A program made the position numbers and the translations under genes. A DNA stretch of 64,000 bases. It comes from Streptomyces hundungensis. Lineage in GTDB: Bacteria; Actinomycetota; Actinomycetes; Streptomycetales; Streptomycetaceae. Below, piece by piece: positions 52,371 to 61,232 of this stretch. The DNA lies in assembly GCF_003627815.1 (NCBI RefSeq), contig NZ_CP032698.1:930001-994000 (forward strand), written 5' to 3'. The notes below the pieces were generated by a model. The model saw only the letters and a program-made list of their open reading frames with translations. It ran no database searches and was not told the origin of the DNA. The first letter of the stretch is position 1, and the number at the start of each line of letters is the position of its first letter.

Positions 52371-53939
52371 ATGGCGGACACCCCGCCCGGTCCGGAGGGA
52401 CCGGCCGAGAGCGCGTCCTCCGACCAGGACGCGGCGCTCACCGAGCTGGGCTACAAGCCCGGGCTCAAGCGAACCCTCGGCAACTTCCACACCTTCGCCG
52501 CCGGGATCAGCTACATCTCCATCCTGACCGGCACCTTCCAGCTGTTCTACTTCGGCGTCAGCTTCGGCGGGCCCGCCTACTGGTGGTCCTGGCCGATGGT
52601 CTTCCTCGGCCAGCTGATGGTGGCCCTGTGCTTCTGTGAGCTCGCCGCACGGTTCCCCGTCGCGGGCTCGGTCTACAACTGGTCCAAGCACTGCGGCGGC
52701 CCGCACGTCGGATGGCTGGCGGGCTGGATGATGACGGTCGCGACGATGGTGTCGCTGGCCGCCGTGGCCCTCGCCTACCAACTGACGCTCCCTCAGATCT
52801 CCAGCGTCTTCCAGGTGATCGGCGACGGCACCGGCAAGTACGACGCGGCCGCCAACGCGGTGCTGCTCGGCGCCATCCTGATCCTGTTCACCACCTTGGT
52901 CAACGCGTTCGGCGTCAAGCTCATGGCCACCATCAACTCCGGTGGCGTCTTCATCGAGCTGATCGCGGCCGTCGCCCTGGTGGTGCTGCTCGGGGTGCAC
53001 ATCACCCGGGGCCCGAGCGCCATCGTGGAGACCGGTGGTTATGGACAGGGGCAGTCGCTCGGCTACCTCGGCGCGTTCCTGACCGCCTCGCTCGCTTCGG
53101 CGTATGTGATGTACGGCTTCGACACGGCCTCCTCGCTCGGTGAGGAGTCCATCGACCCCGCCCACAACGCGCCCCGCGCCATTCTGCGCGCGCTCGTCGC
53201 CTCCTTCCTGATCGGCGGTCTGATCCTGCTCTTCGCGCTGCTGGCCGCTCCGGACCTGCACGCCAAGGAGCTGTCCGTGGACGGTCTTCAGTACGTGGTG
53301 AAGGCGGCGCTCGGCCATACGATCGGCGTGGTCGTGCTGTGGTGCGTGGTCATCGCCATCACCGTGTGCGCCCTTTCCGTGCAGACGGCGGGGCTGCGGC
53401 TGGCGTTCGCGATGGCCCGGGACAACAACCTGCCGGGCGGCACGAAACTGGCCCGGATCAGCCCCAGGTTCCAGACGCCGGTCCTCGCCACCTGTCTGAT
53501 CGGGGTCGTGGCCGTCGTCATCCTGGTCGTCAACATCAACCAGCCGCAGATCTTCTCCGTCGTCACCAGCATCGCCATCGTCATGATCTACGTCGCCTAT
53601 CTCCTGGTGACGCTGCCCCTGCTGGTCCAGCGGCTGCGCGGCCAGTGGACCACGGCGCCCGGCAGCTTCTCGCTGGGGCGGTTCGGGATCCCCGTCAACA
53701 TCCTGGCGGTGCTCTGGGGCGCCGCGATGACCGTCAACCTGCTGTGGCCGCGCGCCGCCGTCTACAACGCCACCGGGCCGCAGCACTGGTATCTGCGCTG
53801 GGGCGGCGTCCTGTTCGTCGGTGTTGTCGGTGTCGGGGGTTTCCTCTACTACTGGTTCGTCCAGCGCAGGCAGACCGGCGTACTGGCCGAGCACGCCGTC
53901 GACGACCTCCCCGAACCCATGGCCCACGGCGGGCCGTAG
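52371..53939 (+). CDS. APC-family amino acid/amine permease
   Basis: ATG 52371 with GAGGAG 8 bases upstream; 522 residues. About 12 TM segments, with APC family features YKPGLKRTLGNFHTFAAGIS, CELAARFPVAGSVYNWSKHC, GFDTASSLGEESIDPAHNAP and AFAMARDNNLPGG. It belongs to the amine/choline/ethanolamine group (BAT-like) of the superfamily. It lies between the aldehyde dehydrogenase and the GMC oxidoreductase, with gaps of 43 and 29 bases, and is expected to import their substrate. Confidence 0.92.
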   Translation: MADTPPGPEGPAESASSDQDAALTELGYKPGLKRTLGNFHTFAAGISYISILTGTFQLFYFGVSFGGPAYWWSWPMVFLGQLMVALCFCELAARFPVAGSVYNWSKHCGGPHVGWLAGWMMTVATMVSLAAVALAYQLTLPQISSVFQVIGDGTGKYDAAANAVLLGAILILFTTLVNAFGVKLMATINSGGVFIELIAAVALVVLLGVHITRGPSAIVETGGYGQGQSLGYLGAFLTASLASAYVMYGFDTASSLGEESIDPAHNAPRAILRALVASFLIGGLILLFALLAAPDLHAKELSVDGLQYVVKAALGHTIGVVVLWCVVIAITVCALSVQTAGLRLAFAMARDNNLPGGTKLARISPRFQTPVLATCLIGVVAVVILVVNINQPQIFSVVTSIAIVMIYVAYLLVTLPLLVQRLRGQWTTAPGSFSLGRFGIPVNILAVLWGAAMTVNLLWPRAAVYNATGPQHWYLRWGGVLFVGVVGVGGFLYYWFVQRRQTGVLAEHAVDDLPEPMAHGGP

Positions 53940-53968
53940 CGGCACCGACCGTACGAGAAGGAGCTGAT

Positions 53969-55525
53969 GTGGACGAGTTCGACTATGTCGTGGTCGGCGG
54001 CGGGACCGCCGGATGCGTCGTCGCCGCCCGGCTGAGCGAGGACCCGTCGGTCACGGTCTGTCTCCTGGAGGCGGGGCCCAGCGACGTCGGCGACGACAAC
54101 GTCCTGCGTCTGGAGCGCTGGATGGGCCTGCTCGAGTCCGGTTACGACTGGGACTACCCGGTCGAACCGCAGGAGCACGGCAACAGCTTCATGCGGCACG
54201 CCCGCGCCCGGGTCCTCGGCGGCTGCTCCTCGCACAACTCCTGCATCGCCTTCTGGGCGCCCGCCGAGGACCTCGACGCCTGGGCCACCGCCGGCTGTAC
54301 GGGATGGGGCGCGGCCGACACCTTCCCGCTCTACCGGCGTCTGGAGAGCAACGACGGGCCCGGCGACCACCACGGCCGCTCCGGTCCCGTCACGATCCGC
54401 ACTGTGCAGCCCAACGACCCTTGCGGAACAGCCCTGTTGGAGGCGTGTGCGCAGGCCGACGTCCCCACCACCTCCTTCAACACCGGCACGACCGTGGTGC
54501 GGGGCGCGGGCTGGTTCCAGATCAACTCCGACGAGAACAACATGCGCCAGTCCTCGTCCGTCGCCTATCTGCACCCGGTGCTCGGCAAGCGGCCGAACCT
54601 CGAGGTACGTACCGGGATCCGGGCCCAGCGGCTGCTGATCGACGCCGACCGCCGCTGCACGGGCGCGGCTTACCTCGCCCCGGACCTGGTCCACTCCCGT
54701 ACGGTCACCGCGCGACGCGAGACCATCGTCAGCTGCGGCGCCATCGACACCCCGAAGCTCCTGATGCTCTCGGGCATCGGCCCGGCCGACCACCTGCGCG
54801 ACGTGGGCGTGGACGTGGTCCTGGACGCACCGGGCGTGGGCGAGAACCTCCAGGACCACCCGGAGGGGGTGATCATGTGGGAGGCCAAGCAACCCATGGT
54901 GGCCACGTCCCAGCAGTGGTGGGAGATCGGCATCTTCGTCGACACCGAACCCGGCCTGGACCGGCCCGACTTGATGTTCCACTACGGTTCGATGCCCTTC
55001 GACATGAACACCTACCGACGTGGCTACCCGACGAGCGAGAACGCGTTCTGCCTGACACCGAACGTCACCCGCGCCCGCTCCCGCGGCACCGTACGGCTGA
55101 GGACACGCGACTACCGCGACAAGCCGCGCGTCGACCCGCGCTACTTCACCGACGAGCACGACGTACGCGTCATGACGTACGGCCTGCGGCTGGCCCGCCG
55201 GATCGCCGCGCAGCCCGCACTCGCCCCGTGGGCCGGGGCCGAACTCGCGCCGGGGCCGGACGTCCAGACCGACGCCGAGCTTCTTCATTACATCGCGGAG
55301 ACCCACAACACCGTCTACCACCCGTCCTGCACGGTGAAAATGGGCGCCGACGACGACACGAGCGCCCCGCTCGACGCCCGGCTGCGCGTCAAGGGCATCG
55401 AGGCGCTCCGTGTCGCGGACGGCTCGGCGATGCCGGACCTGGTCACGGTCAACCCGTGCATCACGACGATGATGATCGGCGAGAAGTGCGCCGACATGCT
55501 CAAGGAGGATGCACGGCCGGCCTGA
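53969..55525 (+). CDS. GMC-family oxidoreductase (choline dehydrogenase-like)
   Basis: GTG 53969 with AAGGAG 6 bases upstream; 518 residues. FAD motif DYVVVGGGTAGCVVAARLSE, GMC signatures ARVLGGCSSHNSCIAFWAPA and CGAIDTPKLLMLSGIGPADH, catalytic His in NTVYHPSCTVKMGADDD and Asn in LVTVNPCITTMMIGEKCAD. It oxidises an alcohol to the aldehyde that the ALDH of this operon would finish. Choline to betaine is the classical pair; other amino-alcohols are possible. A strong terminator follows. Confidence 0.93.
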   Translation: MDEFDYVVVGGGTAGCVVAARLSEDPSVTVCLLEAGPSDVGDDNVLRLERWMGLLESGYDWDYPVEPQEHGNSFMRHARARVLGGCSSHNSCIAFWAPAEDLDAWATAGCTGWGAADTFPLYRRLESNDGPGDHHGRSGPVTIRTVQPNDPCGTALLEACAQADVPTTSFNTGTTVVRGAGWFQINSDENNMRQSSSVAYLHPVLGKRPNLEVRTGIRAQRLLIDADRRCTGAAYLAPDLVHSRTVTARRETIVSCGAIDTPKLLMLSGIGPADHLRDVGVDVVLDAPGVGENLQDHPEGVIMWEAKQPMVATSQQWWEIGIFVDTEPGLDRPDLMFHYGSMPFDMNTYRRGYPTSENAFCLTPNVTRARSRGTVRLRTRDYRDKPRVDPRYFTDEHDVRVMTYGLRLARRIAAQPALAPWAGAELAPGPDVQTDAELLHYIAETHNTVYHPSCTVKMGADDDTSAPLDARLRVKGIEALRVADGSAMPDLVTVNPCITTMMIGEKCADMLKEDARPA

Positions 55526-55537
55526 CCCGAGCACGAC

Positions 55538-55572
55538 AAGGGCCGACCCCGTGGGTGCTGGGTCGGCCCTTT
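55538..55572. terminator. Terminator of the ALDH-permease-GMC operon
   Basis: AAGGGCCGACCC and GGGTCGGCCCTT form a perfect 12-bp stem with a 10-base loop, followed by T, 12 bases after the GMC stop. Confidence 0.85.
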
Positions 55573-56042
55573 CGGCAGGGTCACGCGCCAACGTGACCGT
55601 GCGGTGTTCCCCGTTCTGCCGTGGTTGGAGCCAGGAGCGATCAGGGAGGCGTCGCCGTACACCGACGCACTCCGGATGGTGGCAGTGTCCCCAAACAGCA
55701 GCAAATGAAATTGGGACAGAATGAGATGATCACCGAGGGCTACGGCGCTCTGGGCACCCGGCGCCCGAGGGGCCTCTCTCCGGCCCCAGGTCAAGCCGCA
55801 CGACGAGTTGACCCATTCGTTGTCCCATACGGACCGGCCGTCCTCGTCACGATGACCGCCGATTTCCATGCCAAGACACATCGGAATCAACTGGCCGCCC
55901 AGGCCCGGCGGGCCTGACACGATGCTCCCCGTCCTGCAAAGCCGGGTGGCGCCAACCACCCTTGCAGAGAACCGAGTTGGAGCCCACATACCGACGGTGT
56001 CCGATGCTTGGCCACCGGACCCCAGCCTTCAGGAGGCCGATC
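55573..56042. other. 470 bases without a convincing gene
   Basis: One frame is open on the plus strand (55705-55917, from MKLGQNEMITEGYGALGTRR), but it lacks family character and a clear ribosome site. The right end holds the AGGAGG ribosome site of the next gene at 56031-56036. Confidence 0.45.
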
Positions 56043-56312
56043 GTGTTTCCCCGCCGTCCGGTGGCTTCGTGCCTAGCGCACGGAGCCACCCCCACCCGCC
56101 GCTTCGGTGGTGCCGAAACCGCTGTGGTGATCGTCATCGTGGTGCTGTCAGGAGTTCTGACCCAGACCGGAACGCAGCAGGCCGTCGCCCTCCAACTCCC
56201 ATTGGTGGCAACGGTGTTGGGTGGCTGGGCAGTCCGTCTGGCGACCGCCGGACCGCCCAGGGCACTGCGCCTGACGGGCAGGGTGATGGCCCATCTCGCC
56301 GCGCAGGGGTGA
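56043..56312 (+). CDS. Small membrane protein upstream of the HTH gene
   Basis: GTG 56043 is preceded at 6 bases by a perfect AGGAGG, which fixes the start despite open sequence further upstream. The 89-residue product starts MFPRRPVASCLAHGATPTRR and has a TM segment (ETAVVIVIVVLSGVLTQTGT) and a second weaker hydrophobic stretch (LQLPLVATVLGGWAV). Function unknown. It ends 9 bases before the HTH/zinc-ribbon gene, so the two probably share a transcript. Confidence 0.7.
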   Translation: MFPRRPVASCLAHGATPTRRFGGAETAVVIVIVVLSGVLTQTGTQQAVALQLPLVATVLGGWAVRLATAGPPRALRLTGRVMAHLAAQG

Positions 56313-56321
56313 GGGGTTGCC

Positions 56322-57188
56322 ATGGCGCGTCCAGAGATTCCCCTGCCCTCCGCCACCAGCGCGCTCGGCCGGCTGGCCACGTATCTGCGCAGCGAACGAA
56401 CCCGTATGGGCCTCACTTACACACAGCTCAGCGAACGCGCGGAACTCAGCCCCTCCACCCTGCAACGCGCCGCCAGTGGAACGACCCTGCCCACGCTGGC
56501 CGTCGCCGTCGCCTTCGACCAGGCCTGCGGGGGGAAGGGCGAGGCACGCGAGCTGTGGCGGGCCGCGCAGCGCGAACAGCGCAGACAGCTGACGGGCCCC
56601 CGGCCGACCGGCCCTCTGCTCGATCTCGTGTCGGACCTCAAGGATTTGAGCGACGCGCTGATCGAACTCCACGACCGCAACGGAGCGCCTTCCATGCGCT
56701 TGATGGAGCAGCGCGCGGAGGCGAAAGCCTCGCAGCACGGGCCGCTCTCCCGATCGGCAGCCCACCGGATCCTTCGCCGGCGTGCCGTTCCCCGCACCCA
56801 GAAGCAGCTCCACGCCTTCCTCACCGCCTGCCAGGTCGCGGACGTCGAACGTCCCAAGTGGGTCCGCGCATGGCTGACCGCGCAGCGCGGCCATCGGCCC
56901 GAACCGACGTACAAGAGCCCGTACTACGCGGAACGGAAGGCGGACGCGGCCGTTTCCCTGGGCGGCCGCGGCAGCGCCCAGTGGGCCGCGTCGAGCTTCC
57001 GTGCCGTGGGACTTGAGCCCTTGGAGGCGTTCCACGGGTTCACGGCGCCCTGGTCCTTCCGTTGCACCCGGTGCAACTCGGTGGGGCGAGGCCGCCTCTC
57101 CGACCTGGGGCGGCCCAGCGGCGGCTGCCAGGTGTGCCGACGACGAAAAGAGGACGAGAACGAGGGGGGCGTGACCGCCGCCGATTGA
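56322..57188 (+). CDS. HTH protein with C-terminal zinc-ribbon-like domain
   Basis: The 288-residue protein has an N-terminal XRE-type HTH (MGLTYTQLSERAELSPSTLQ, then RAASGTTLPTLAVAVAF). A coiled linker includes DLVSDLKDLSDALIELHDRN. A second HTH-like region is LSRSAAHRILRRRAVPRTQK. The C-terminal domain has two CxxC knuckles, FRCTRCNSVGRG and GGCQVCRRRKED, resembling treble-clef or zinc-ribbon DNA-binding folds. It should bind DNA; its role is unknown. The preceding small membrane protein is probably a partner. Confidence 0.8.
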   Translation: MARPEIPLPSATSALGRLATYLRSERTRMGLTYTQLSERAELSPSTLQRAASGTTLPTLAVAVAFDQACGGKGEARELWRAAQREQRRQLTGPRPTGPLLDLVSDLKDLSDALIELHDRNGAPSMRLMEQRAEAKASQHGPLSRSAAHRILRRRAVPRTQKQLHAFLTACQVADVERPKWVRAWLTAQRGHRPEPTYKSPYYAERKADAAVSLGGRGSAQWAASSFRAVGLEPLEAFHGFTAPWSFRCTRCNSVGRGRLSDLGRPSGGCQVCRRRKEDENEGGVTAAD

Positions 57189-57265
57189 GACCGGGGGGGC
57201 ACTCCCTCACCGCCCATGGTCCGTATGGTCAGGTCCAGACCCAGTCGTCTCGGGGCGGGGATACG

Positions 57266-57300
57266 ACAACGCTCGGCCGGGGGTTCCGGCCGAGCGTTGT
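57266..57300. terminator. Bidirectional hairpin terminator
   Basis: ACAACGCTCGGCCGG and CCGGCCGAGCGTTGT form a perfect 15-bp stem with a 5-base loop between two converging genes (56322-57188 and 57329-57733). Confidence 0.88.
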
Positions 57301-57328
57301 GGTGTGTCTGGGTGTCGCTGGGTGTGGC

Positions 57329-57733
57329 TCAGTACCAGTGGTGGTTCTGCCAGAAGTTCCAGGCGCCGACGGGGCTGCCGTAGCGGGAGTTCATGTAGTC
57401 CAGGCCCCACTTGATCTGGGTTGCGGGGTTGGTCTTCCAGTCCGCACCGGCAGAGGCCATCTTCGACGCCGGCAGCGCCTGGACCAGACCATACGCACCC
57501 GAGGAGGAGTTCGTGGCGGTGTGGTCCCAGCCACTCTCCTGCGACACGATCTTGCTGAACGCCGCGAACTGAGCCGGGTCCTTGATCATCTGCTGGGCGA
57601 TCGCCTTCGCGTTCACCGGAGCCGCCTGAGCGGGAACCGTGGCGAACAGAGAACCGGCGACACCCACGGCGACGACGGTACCCGCGAGAGTCTTCTTCGA
57701 AGCGGCGATACGGCGGATGACAGCGTTGGACAC
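57329..57733 (-). CDS. Secreted transglycosylase-like protein
   Basis: GTG 57733 has GGAAGG 7 bases upstream and starts a signal peptide (MSNAVIRRIAASKKTLAGTV, cleavage near AQA-APV); 134 residues. The domain carries Glu in IVSQESGWDHTATNSSSGAY and ends NFWQNHHWY, with ASAGADWKTNPATQIKWGLD. This is the same domain as the C-terminal part of the 3606-4343 protein, here without peptidoglycan-binding repeats. It probably cleaves peptidoglycan outside the cell. Confidence 0.9.
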   Translation of the reverse strand: MSNAVIRRIAASKKTLAGTVVAVGVAGSLFATVPAQAAPVNAKAIAQQMIKDPAQFAAFSKIVSQESGWDHTATNSSSGAYGLVQALPASKMASAGADWKTNPATQIKWGLDYMNSRYGSPVGAWNFWQNHHWY

Positions 57734-58174
57734 AGAGAAGCCTTCCAAAGGGAACAAGGACGGTCGCGGCATGCCAGGGACATGCGGAAACCACTCACAC
57801 AAGCAAGGGGGTTCGTCTGCGGCGGGTGAAACCACCCGGTGCCGCCCGGCGACTCATCCAGTTCTACCCACCCCCCAGCCCCCTGGCAATGCCCCCCACC
57901 TACTACCCCACCCCACACCCAAGGACCTCCGACCCACCCACCGCCTGCACCAAACCCCCAGGTGACAGGCCTGCCCGCACACGGTCTCGCGGCACCTCAA
58001 CCCACTAACCCCGGCCGTATGTGACGTGGGTCCTGTGGGCCGCCTCACCACCCAAATGCCCGAAACTCACCCAATGTCACCGTACGTACCCTTCGAGAGG
58101 CGTGGCCCGGACCACACACCACCCCCAAAATCGAAGGAAACCACCCCACCCCACCACCCAATGTCGAGGAGCCC
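57734..58174. other. Upstream region of the transglycosylase-like gene, C-rich
   Basis: 440 bases with no convincing gene. 57840-58160 is a CCACCC/CCCCAC-rich low-complexity tract on the plus strand. Large regulatory leaders are common upstream of secreted lytic proteins in Streptomyces; a ydaO-type riboswitch would be worth testing here, but I cannot recognise its conserved bases with confidence. Confidence 0.4.
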
Positions 58175-58225
58175 GACGTAGCAACGGGGCCCCGGCGCAT
58201 CGCGCCAAGGCCCCGTTGCTACGTC
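58175..58225. terminator. Hairpin terminator of the small secreted protein gene
   Basis: GACGTAGCAACGGGGCC and GGCCCCGTTGCTACGTC form a perfect 17-bp stem with a 17-base loop, 11 bases past the stop of the minus-strand gene at 58237. Confidence 0.85.
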
Positions 58226-58236
58226 CCGGTGCTACG

Positions 58237-58431
58237 TCAGCGGGTGAACTTGATGGCCAGGAAACCCTCGCTACCCGTGTTCACGGCTCCGTGTCCGACA
58301 GAGGCGCCGGTCCGCTCGCCCTGCTGGTAGAGGAACGTGCCGGGGGCGTCGGCGGCGGTCGCGATGGGCGCCGCGACGAGGGTGGTGACGGCGGCGAATA
58401 CGGCAGCGGCCAATACGGAACGAATGCGCAT
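58237..58431 (-). CDS. Small secreted protein
   Basis: ATG 58431 with GGAGAA upstream gives 64 residues. The signal peptide (MRIRSVLAAAVFAAVTTLVA, cleavage near ATA-ADA) leaves a mature peptide of about 36 residues with YQQGERTGASVGHGAVNTGS and the end LAIKFTR. No cysteines. Function unknown. It has its own strong terminator. Confidence 0.75.
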   Translation of the reverse strand: MRIRSVLAAAVFAAVTTLVAAPIATAADAPGTFLYQQGERTGASVGHGAVNTGSEGFLAIKFTR

Positions 58432-58573
58432 GGTTTCTCCAGCGGTTCGGTGGTGGGTCCTCCGGGGATTACCCCGACCGGGAGGGTGGTCTACCAAGGA
58501 CTACCGAAACGGGTGATGTTCCCGAGCGAATGCCGGGCCGGGCGGATCCGCCCACGGCTCGGCGCCGGACCGG

Positions 58574-59434
58574 TCAGTGCCACCAGAAGGACCAGCACTT
58601 CTCCTCGACGAGTTCCTCGGCGTAGTCGGTGAGGCTCTCAGTGCCGCGAAAGACGTTGTCGGGGCAGAACGCGACATGCTCGGCCGCCACCGGCAGCGCC
58701 TCTTCCAGGCCGTCCGGCCGCGCCGTCACGCTCAGCCGCAGGCCGCCCGGGCCGACCTCGACAAGGCGGGCTCCATACCGCTGCTCCCACCCGCGCAGGA
58801 CCGCGGCGATCGCGCCGGTGTCCGCGTGGCGGGCCGCTCCGGTCCAGCCACAGGCGGCCAGCGCTTCGGCGCCGCTGTCCGCGCGGACGAGTCCGATCCG
58901 TAGCTTGGGGTCGTGGTCCAGCAGCCAGCCGGCCACGGCATCGGCGGCATCGGCGGCATCGGCCGGAGCGTCCCCGGCCGCCGGGCGCGGGGTGGGCGCG
59001 AGGCCGGGCCAGTCAGGACCGTACGGCTCCAGCATCTGAAGCCGCTCCGCCGCGTCCTGCGGATGGTCCGGGCTGCCGTCGACCAAGGCGTTCCACCAGC
59101 CTCGCAGGACGGCCTCGGGGTCGTGGAAGTCGGGCGCGGACGACTGCCCCGGGGCGAGTTCGCCCGTGGCCCAGGGGCGGAAGTCCGGGTCGTTTGCCGG
59201 ATGGGTCAGCAGCAGCGGCCACAGCCCCGATCGCGCATGCTCCCGATGCAGCTTCTCCCAGAGCCCGGTCGGAGTCGGCCCGTCGCTCAGCCACATGACC
59301 GGGGCGTTCCCCTCGGATCCCGCCGGGGTGATCAGCCGGCCCGGCGGCAGAGGAGTAGCGAGCGAGGACTGCTCGGCGGCGCCGTCGGGGAAGAGCGGGT
59401 GGAGGGTGGGCGGCAGGGGCGTCGGATCAACCAT
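58574..59434 (-). CDS. DUF4253 domain protein
   Basis: ATG 59434; 286 residues. The C-terminal third is the DUF4253 pattern: YGARLVEVGPGGLRLSVTAR, HVAFCPDNVFRG and the terminal LVEEKCWSFWWH. The N-terminal part contains GLWPLLLTHPANDPDFRPWA. Function of the family is unknown; members are often found near polymorphic-toxin or conflict genes. Its neighbours here do not show such a system. Confidence 0.88.
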   Translation of the reverse strand: MVDPTPLPPTLHPLFPDGAAEQSSLATPLPPGRLITPAGSEGNAPVMWLSDGPTPTGLWEKLHREHARSGLWPLLLTHPANDPDFRPWATGELAPGQSSAPDFHDPEAVLRGWWNALVDGSPDHPQDAAERLQMLEPYGPDWPGLAPTPRPAAGDAPADAADAADAVAGWLLDHDPKLRIGLVRADSGAEALAACGWTGAARHADTGAIAAVLRGWEQRYGARLVEVGPGGLRLSVTARPDGLEEALPVAAEHVAFCPDNVFRGTESLTDYAEELVEEKCWSFWWH

Positions 59435-59734
59435 GCCCCCACGGTAGAGGCCGGGTCGGACAACCCTTCTCACGGGCGGCCCTTCGGCCCTTCGGTCCTA
59501 CGACCCCTCGCGTCCCGCGCACGGAGCGCACCGGCCCCCCACCGCCGAGGGGACCCGGCCCTCACGTCGTCACCGTCAACCCCCTTGCACGGCAAGCTGG
59601 TTGACCGCGACGGCTCTCCGCTCGTGCGTGGTTGCCTCAGGGCCGACGGCGGGCAGCCCATCAGGAAAGGCGGCGACGGGCCGGGGCGGCCGGCTCCGCC
59701 GACGATGTCAGACCCGGCCCCTATCGTGGGCGGC

Positions 59735-60175
59735 ATGACCATTCAGCGCATGGACAATGTCGGCATCGTCGTCGACGACCTGGACGCCGCCGTCGCCTTC
59801 TTCACCGCCCTCGGCATGGAGCTCGAAGGCAGGATGCCGATCGACGGACGCTGGGCGGGAAGCGTCGTCGGACTCGACGAGATGCGGAGCGAGATCGCGA
59901 TGATGCGGATCCCGAACGCGCCGGGGCGGCTGGAGCTGGCGAAGTATCACAGCCCTGAGGCGATCACCCCTGAACCGGCGGTGACGCCGGCGAACACGCT
60001 GGGTCTGCATCGCGTCATGTTCGCCGTGGACGACATCGAGGACACCCTCGCCCGCCTGCGCCCGCACGGCGCCGAACTCGTCGGCGAGGTGACGCGCTTC
60101 GAGGACAGCTACCTGCTCTGTTACCTCCGCGGGCCGAGCGGGATCATCCTGGCACTGGCCGAACAACTGAGCTGA
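59735..60175 (+). CDS. VOC/glyoxalase-family protein
   Basis: ATG 59735; 146 residues. A beta-alpha-beta-beta-beta module begins MDNVGIVVDDLDAAVAFFTA, and the second copy HRVMFAVDDIEDTLARLRPH ends YLRGPSGIILALAEQL. Metal-binding His and Glu positions are only partly preserved. Such proteins include glyoxalases, dioxygenases and antibiotic-binding proteins; the role is open. 59435-59734 upstream has no gene I can support. Confidence 0.9.
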   Translation: MTIQRMDNVGIVVDDLDAAVAFFTALGMELEGRMPIDGRWAGSVVGLDEMRSEIAMMRIPNAPGRLELAKYHSPEAITPEPAVTPANTLGLHRVMFAVDDIEDTLARLRPHGAELVGEVTRFEDSYLLCYLRGPSGIILALAEQLS

Positions 60176-60197
60176 GTCCTCGGTAGCCTTCGTCCTC

Positions 60198-60635
60198 ATG
60201 ATGCGCGCTTGGACTGTGCCGATACTGCTGATGCTCTGTGGATCGGCCCTTGCGGCCGGACTGGTTTCCAGTGGGACGGCCGGGACGGCTGCGGCCGTCC
60301 TGCTGCTGTTCGTACTGCTCGCGGGTGTGAATTCGCCGCTGATCTTTCCGAAGTCGGTCGGCGCGTCGGAGGCACGGCGTCTCAGCGAGATCGACGGCCG
60401 ACCCGTCGTCTTCTGGCGGCCGGGCTGCCAGTACTGCATCCGGTTGCGTATCCGATTGGGCCGCGGCGCCCGTCAGTTGTACTGGGTCAACATCTGGCGC
60501 GATCCCGACGGCGCGGCAGAGGTGAGAACGGCCAACGACGGCAACGAGACCGTGCCGACGGTCGTCGTGGCGGGTCGGCCCCACACCAACCCCGACCCGG
60601 CGTGGGTGCGCGAACAGCTCTCGCCGTCCGCGTGA
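60198..60635 (+). CDS. Membrane-anchored glutaredoxin/mycoredoxin-like protein
   Basis: 145 residues (ATG 60198 or 60201). Two hydrophobic segments (ILLMLCGSALAAGLV; AAAVLLLFVLLAGVNSPLIF) precede a thioredoxin-fold domain. The redox motif is FWRPGCQYCIRLR (Cys77, Cys80), followed by LYWVNIWRDPDGAAEVR and the cis-Pro loop ETVPTVVV. It is expected to reduce disulfides or mycothiol mixed disulfides, probably on the cytoplasmic face of the membrane. Confidence 0.9.
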   Translation: MMRAWTVPILLMLCGSALAAGLVSSGTAGTAAAVLLLFVLLAGVNSPLIFPKSVGASEARRLSEIDGRPVVFWRPGCQYCIRLRIRLGRGARQLYWVNIWRDPDGAAEVRTANDGNETVPTVVVAGRPHTNPDPAWVREQLSPSA

Positions 60636-60875
60636 GGTCCGGCCGGACGCCGGCCCCAAGCCGTCCCGGTCCGCCGACGACCGGTCCGACGGCGACCGGT
60701 CTGGCGAGCTCCGCGTCGCGCCTCGGCCGTTCGGCGGCTCGTGGACCGGTCCGTTTCGTGCGAGGCGGTGAGTGCGTCCCGCCGTTCGGGTGGAGTCTTG
60801 CCGTCGCCCCTCTGGGAACGGTGCGCAAGGGGGATCTCCTATCGTCCGCATGTTCGTCATGAGGGAAGGATTCCC

Positions 60876-61121
60876 ATGCGTATCGGTACCGTATTGGCCG
60901 CCACCGCTCTGACCGCGACCGCCCTGTTGGGCGCGACCGGCACCGCCTTCGCGCACGACTACGACAATGACCACGACAACTGCGGCGGCGGCTTCACCAA
61001 CCAGGGCTCGGCCGGCAACCTCAGCATCGTCGGCGGCCTGGACGGCGTGGTGGACAAGAACTGGGACAACTACAACAAGGAAGCCGGGTTCGACCTCGGC
61101 GGGTCCCGCTTCTGCCACTGA
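60876..61121 (+). CDS. Small secreted protein with a Cys pair
   Basis: ATG 60876 follows GAGGGAAGGA; 81 residues. The signal peptide (MRIGTVLAATALTATALLGA, cleavage near AFA-HDY) leaves a mature peptide of about 55 residues. It begins HDYDNDHDNCGG, continues GFTNQGSAGNLSIVGGLDGV and ends SRFCH. Two Cys (near the ends) may bridge. The repeated Asp/His start could bind metal. No known family. Confidence 0.8.
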   Translation: MRIGTVLAATALTATALLGATGTAFAHDYDNDHDNCGGGFTNQGSAGNLSIVGGLDGVVDKNWDNYNKEAGFDLGGSRFCH

Positions 61122-61143
61122 CGGTCGCGCATCCCGCTCCGTA

Positions 61144-61182
61144 CGGCCCCGTCTTCGCGACGTTCTCGCGAGGGCGGGGCCG
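61144..61182. terminator. Hairpin terminator
   Basis: CGGCCCCG and CGGGGCCG arms with additional internal pairing (TTCGCGA/TCGCGA) lie 22 bases after the small secreted protein gene. Confidence 0.6.
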
Positions 61183-61232
61183 TCCGCCGATCGGCCGCCG
61201 TCCCAGGGCCAGCGCCCGCGCCCCAACTACCC

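Noticed and set aside
55705..55917. A 70-codon frame before the small membrane protein
   Set aside because: Weak start context and no recognisable sequence; left as unannotated.
57840..58160. Possible riboswitch or small RNA in the C-rich tract upstream of the transglycosylase-like gene
   Set aside because: I could not identify conserved bases or a convincing fold by eye; only a covariance-model search could decide.
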